From Mangrovimicrobium sp048323675 (GTDB taxonomy: Bacteria; Pseudomonadota; Gammaproteobacteria; Pseudomonadales; Halieaceae), in the NCBI RefSeq assembly GCF_048323675.1, contig NZ_JBLWFK010000002.1, forward strand, positions 248,001 through 312,000: a DNA stretch of 64,000 nt. Reading direction: 5' to 3'. Numbering within the stretch: position 1 is the stretch's first letter; each line of letters starts with the position of its first letter. The notes under the pieces were generated by a model. That model worked only from the letters and a program-made list of their open reading frames with translations, was not told the DNA's origin and did not search any database. A program made the position numbers and the translations under genes. Below, one piece after another: positions 62,962 to 64,000 of this stretch.

Positions 62962-64000
62962 TTATTCAGTCGCCGCATCGGGGCCGGGCACCAGTGCCCT
63001 GGTCTGGGTGAGGCAGCTGCCGAAGCTGTGGAAGCCGGTGGCGTGCAGCCCGCCGGTGCCGCCGCAGACTACAACGAGAACGTCCTTGGGTTCCACCGAG
63101 ATATAGGCGCGGCCGTTGATGATCCGGTCCTGGGCTTCCAGTTGCTGGCGGTGCTTGGGGGTCAGGTAATCGGCATCGGTGCTGGCGAATTTCCACAGCA
63201 CTTCCTGAATGTCTTCCATGCTGGGAATCTTCGCGTGAATCAGCTCCGCCCATACCGGGTTGATGGCGATCATCATCTCTGCGAAGGGCATCGCCGGGGA
63301 GAGGCCGTTGGCGCCGATATAGCCCATGGACTTGCCAGTCATCTCGAGGAACTCCAGCGGGTCCTGGGAGGTGGTGTCGAGCACGTTCATGGTGCCCATG
63401 GTGCCGTAGACCGAGACAGCGTCGCCCTTCACGCCGCGGCGCTCCGCCAGTGGCGCCCAGGGCGAGCGCTCTTCCCACTCGCCGAACAGCATGCCACTGA
63501 TACGGCCGGGAGAACCGAAGGTTGTCTGGGAGGTGACGTTCGCCTCCTGCCCCGCGACGTTACGGATGATCAGGCGGATTGCGCGGCCGATGGCGGTGGC
63601 GTCGGTGCGCGCGCCGCCGAGGCAGCCGTGGCGGTAGGGAATATCCAGTTTGTTGCGGATGGGGCCGTTGACCAGCACCAGCGGGTACACCGGCGCAGTG
63701 GTGGTGTTCTGGCCGAACAGTTCGAAGTCCGGTTCCGCCATCGCTTCCAGCGCCGCGATGATCAGCGGCAGGGATTCGGCGCGGGCGCCGGCCATCACCG
63801 CGTTGATGGCGATTTTCTCCACCGTGCATTCACCGTCCGCGGGGGGCAGGGTACAGATCACCTCGTCCGCGTAGCGGTTGTTCTTGCCGAGGAATTCGTG
63901 CACCCGGGCCTCGGTTGGCGGGATCAGGGGCAGACCGTCACCCCAGCCCTGCTCCAGGGCGAAGCGGGTGAACTCCATGACGTCGTCGATCTCGGTTTCC
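62962..64000 (-). CDS. Large conserved protein, UGSC-like family, cut by the window edge
   Basis: The frame runs open to the last base, so the true start is outside the window; at least 345 residues are seen. Sequence marks are GWGDGLPLIPPTEARV near the present N-terminus, VNGPIRNKLDIP, GCLGGARTDATAIGRAIRL, and a C-terminal glycine-rich VVCGGTGGLHATGF. It resembles large conserved proteins often listed near the UGSC (seleno)protein family; this is a tentative memory. No catalytic role is assigned. The TauD-like gene lies 12 bp downstream. Confidence 0.6.
   Translation of the reverse strand, partial: ETEIDDVMEFTRFALEQGWGDGLPLIPPTEARVHEFLGKNNRYADEVICTLPPADGECTVEKIAINAVMAGARAESLPLIIAALEAMAEPDFELFGQNTTTAPVYPLVLVNGPIRNKLDIPYRHGCLGGARTDATAIGRAIRLIIRNVAGQEANVTSQTTFGSPGRISGMLFGEWEERSPWAPLAERRGVKGDAVSVYGTMGTMNVLDTTSQDPLEFLEMTGKSMGYIGANGLSPAMPFAEMMIAINPVWAELIHAKIPSMEDIQEVLWKFASTDADYLTPKHRQQLEAQDRIINGRAYISVEPKDVLVVVCGGTGGLHATGFHSFGSCLTQTRALVPGPDAATE

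Overview
The window is high-GC DNA from a gammaproteobacterium. The order and content of the housekeeping genes (queA-tgt; ypjD-type gene/ffh/rpsP-rimM-trmD-rplS; xerD-dsbC-...-hom-thrC-recJ) match the Pseudomonas/Cellvibrionales part of the class. The accessory half is dense in short-chain dehydrogenases (SDRs), P450s and acyl-CoA enzymes, which suggests a marine Halieaceae (OM60/NOR5)-like heterotroph. That placement is an inference from gene content; no rRNA gene is present.

Layout. 1-1.2 kb: a lower-GC segment with a secreted sorting-signal (IPTL/PEP-CTERM-like) protein. 1.3-5.9 kb: tRNA-Leu(CAA), a small acidic protein, then a tightly overlapping operon queA-tgt-NIF3-like-nudix-gamma carbonic anhydrase-DUF1289. 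5.9-8.3 kb: a CorB/HlyC-type CBS protein and a YpjD/CcsA-type membrane protein on the minus strand. 8.4-12.3 kb: ffh, then rpsP-rimM-trmD-rplS. 13-20.6 kb: xerD, dsbC, an alaC-type aminotransferase, hom, thrC, recJ. 20.7-23 kb: a VpsR-like AAA+ regulator without the sigma-54 contact loop, and a glycine-zipper envelope protein.

23-45.8 kb is a catabolic island: a P450-SDR pair next to an AraC regulator; a plus-strand run of two DHRS1-like SDRs, a SnoaL-like protein, an aminoglycoside-phosphotransferase-like protein, an acyl-CoA dehydrogenase, another SDR and an acyl-CoA ligase, with a lipoprotein nucleosidase among them; a secreted SurE, an EF-hand protein and a DUF3604 protein; then a minus-strand set (SDR, luciferase-like oxidoreductase, Rieske oxygenase, a small unknown, an internally deleted SDR, TetR, sulfotransferase) diverging from a TauD-type dioxygenase. 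46-52 kb: tamA and tamB in reversed order. 52-64 kb: a secreted ricin-like lectin, five more SDRs, a TPR/TolB-like membrane protein, a P450-ferredoxin operon, a DapB-like oxidoreductase, a second TauD-type dioxygenase and a protein cut by the right edge. Together the oxygenases, 11 SDRs, CoA ligase and acyl-CoA dehydrogenase suggest oxidation of a hydrophobic ring or branched substrate (terpenoid or steroid type); the substrate cannot be read from the sequence.

The most unusual non-coding signal is a family of about 95-110-nt intergenic elements (five copies: 7345, 9875, 12436, 12741, 30150). Each has a conserved core holding two small hairpins whose stems covary, and is enclosed by 21-27-bp inverted arms that are perfect or nearly so within a copy but unrelated between copies. 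A second pair with the same architecture and a different core lies at 45768 and 45902. No transposase, CRISPR array, prophage or rRNA operon was seen.
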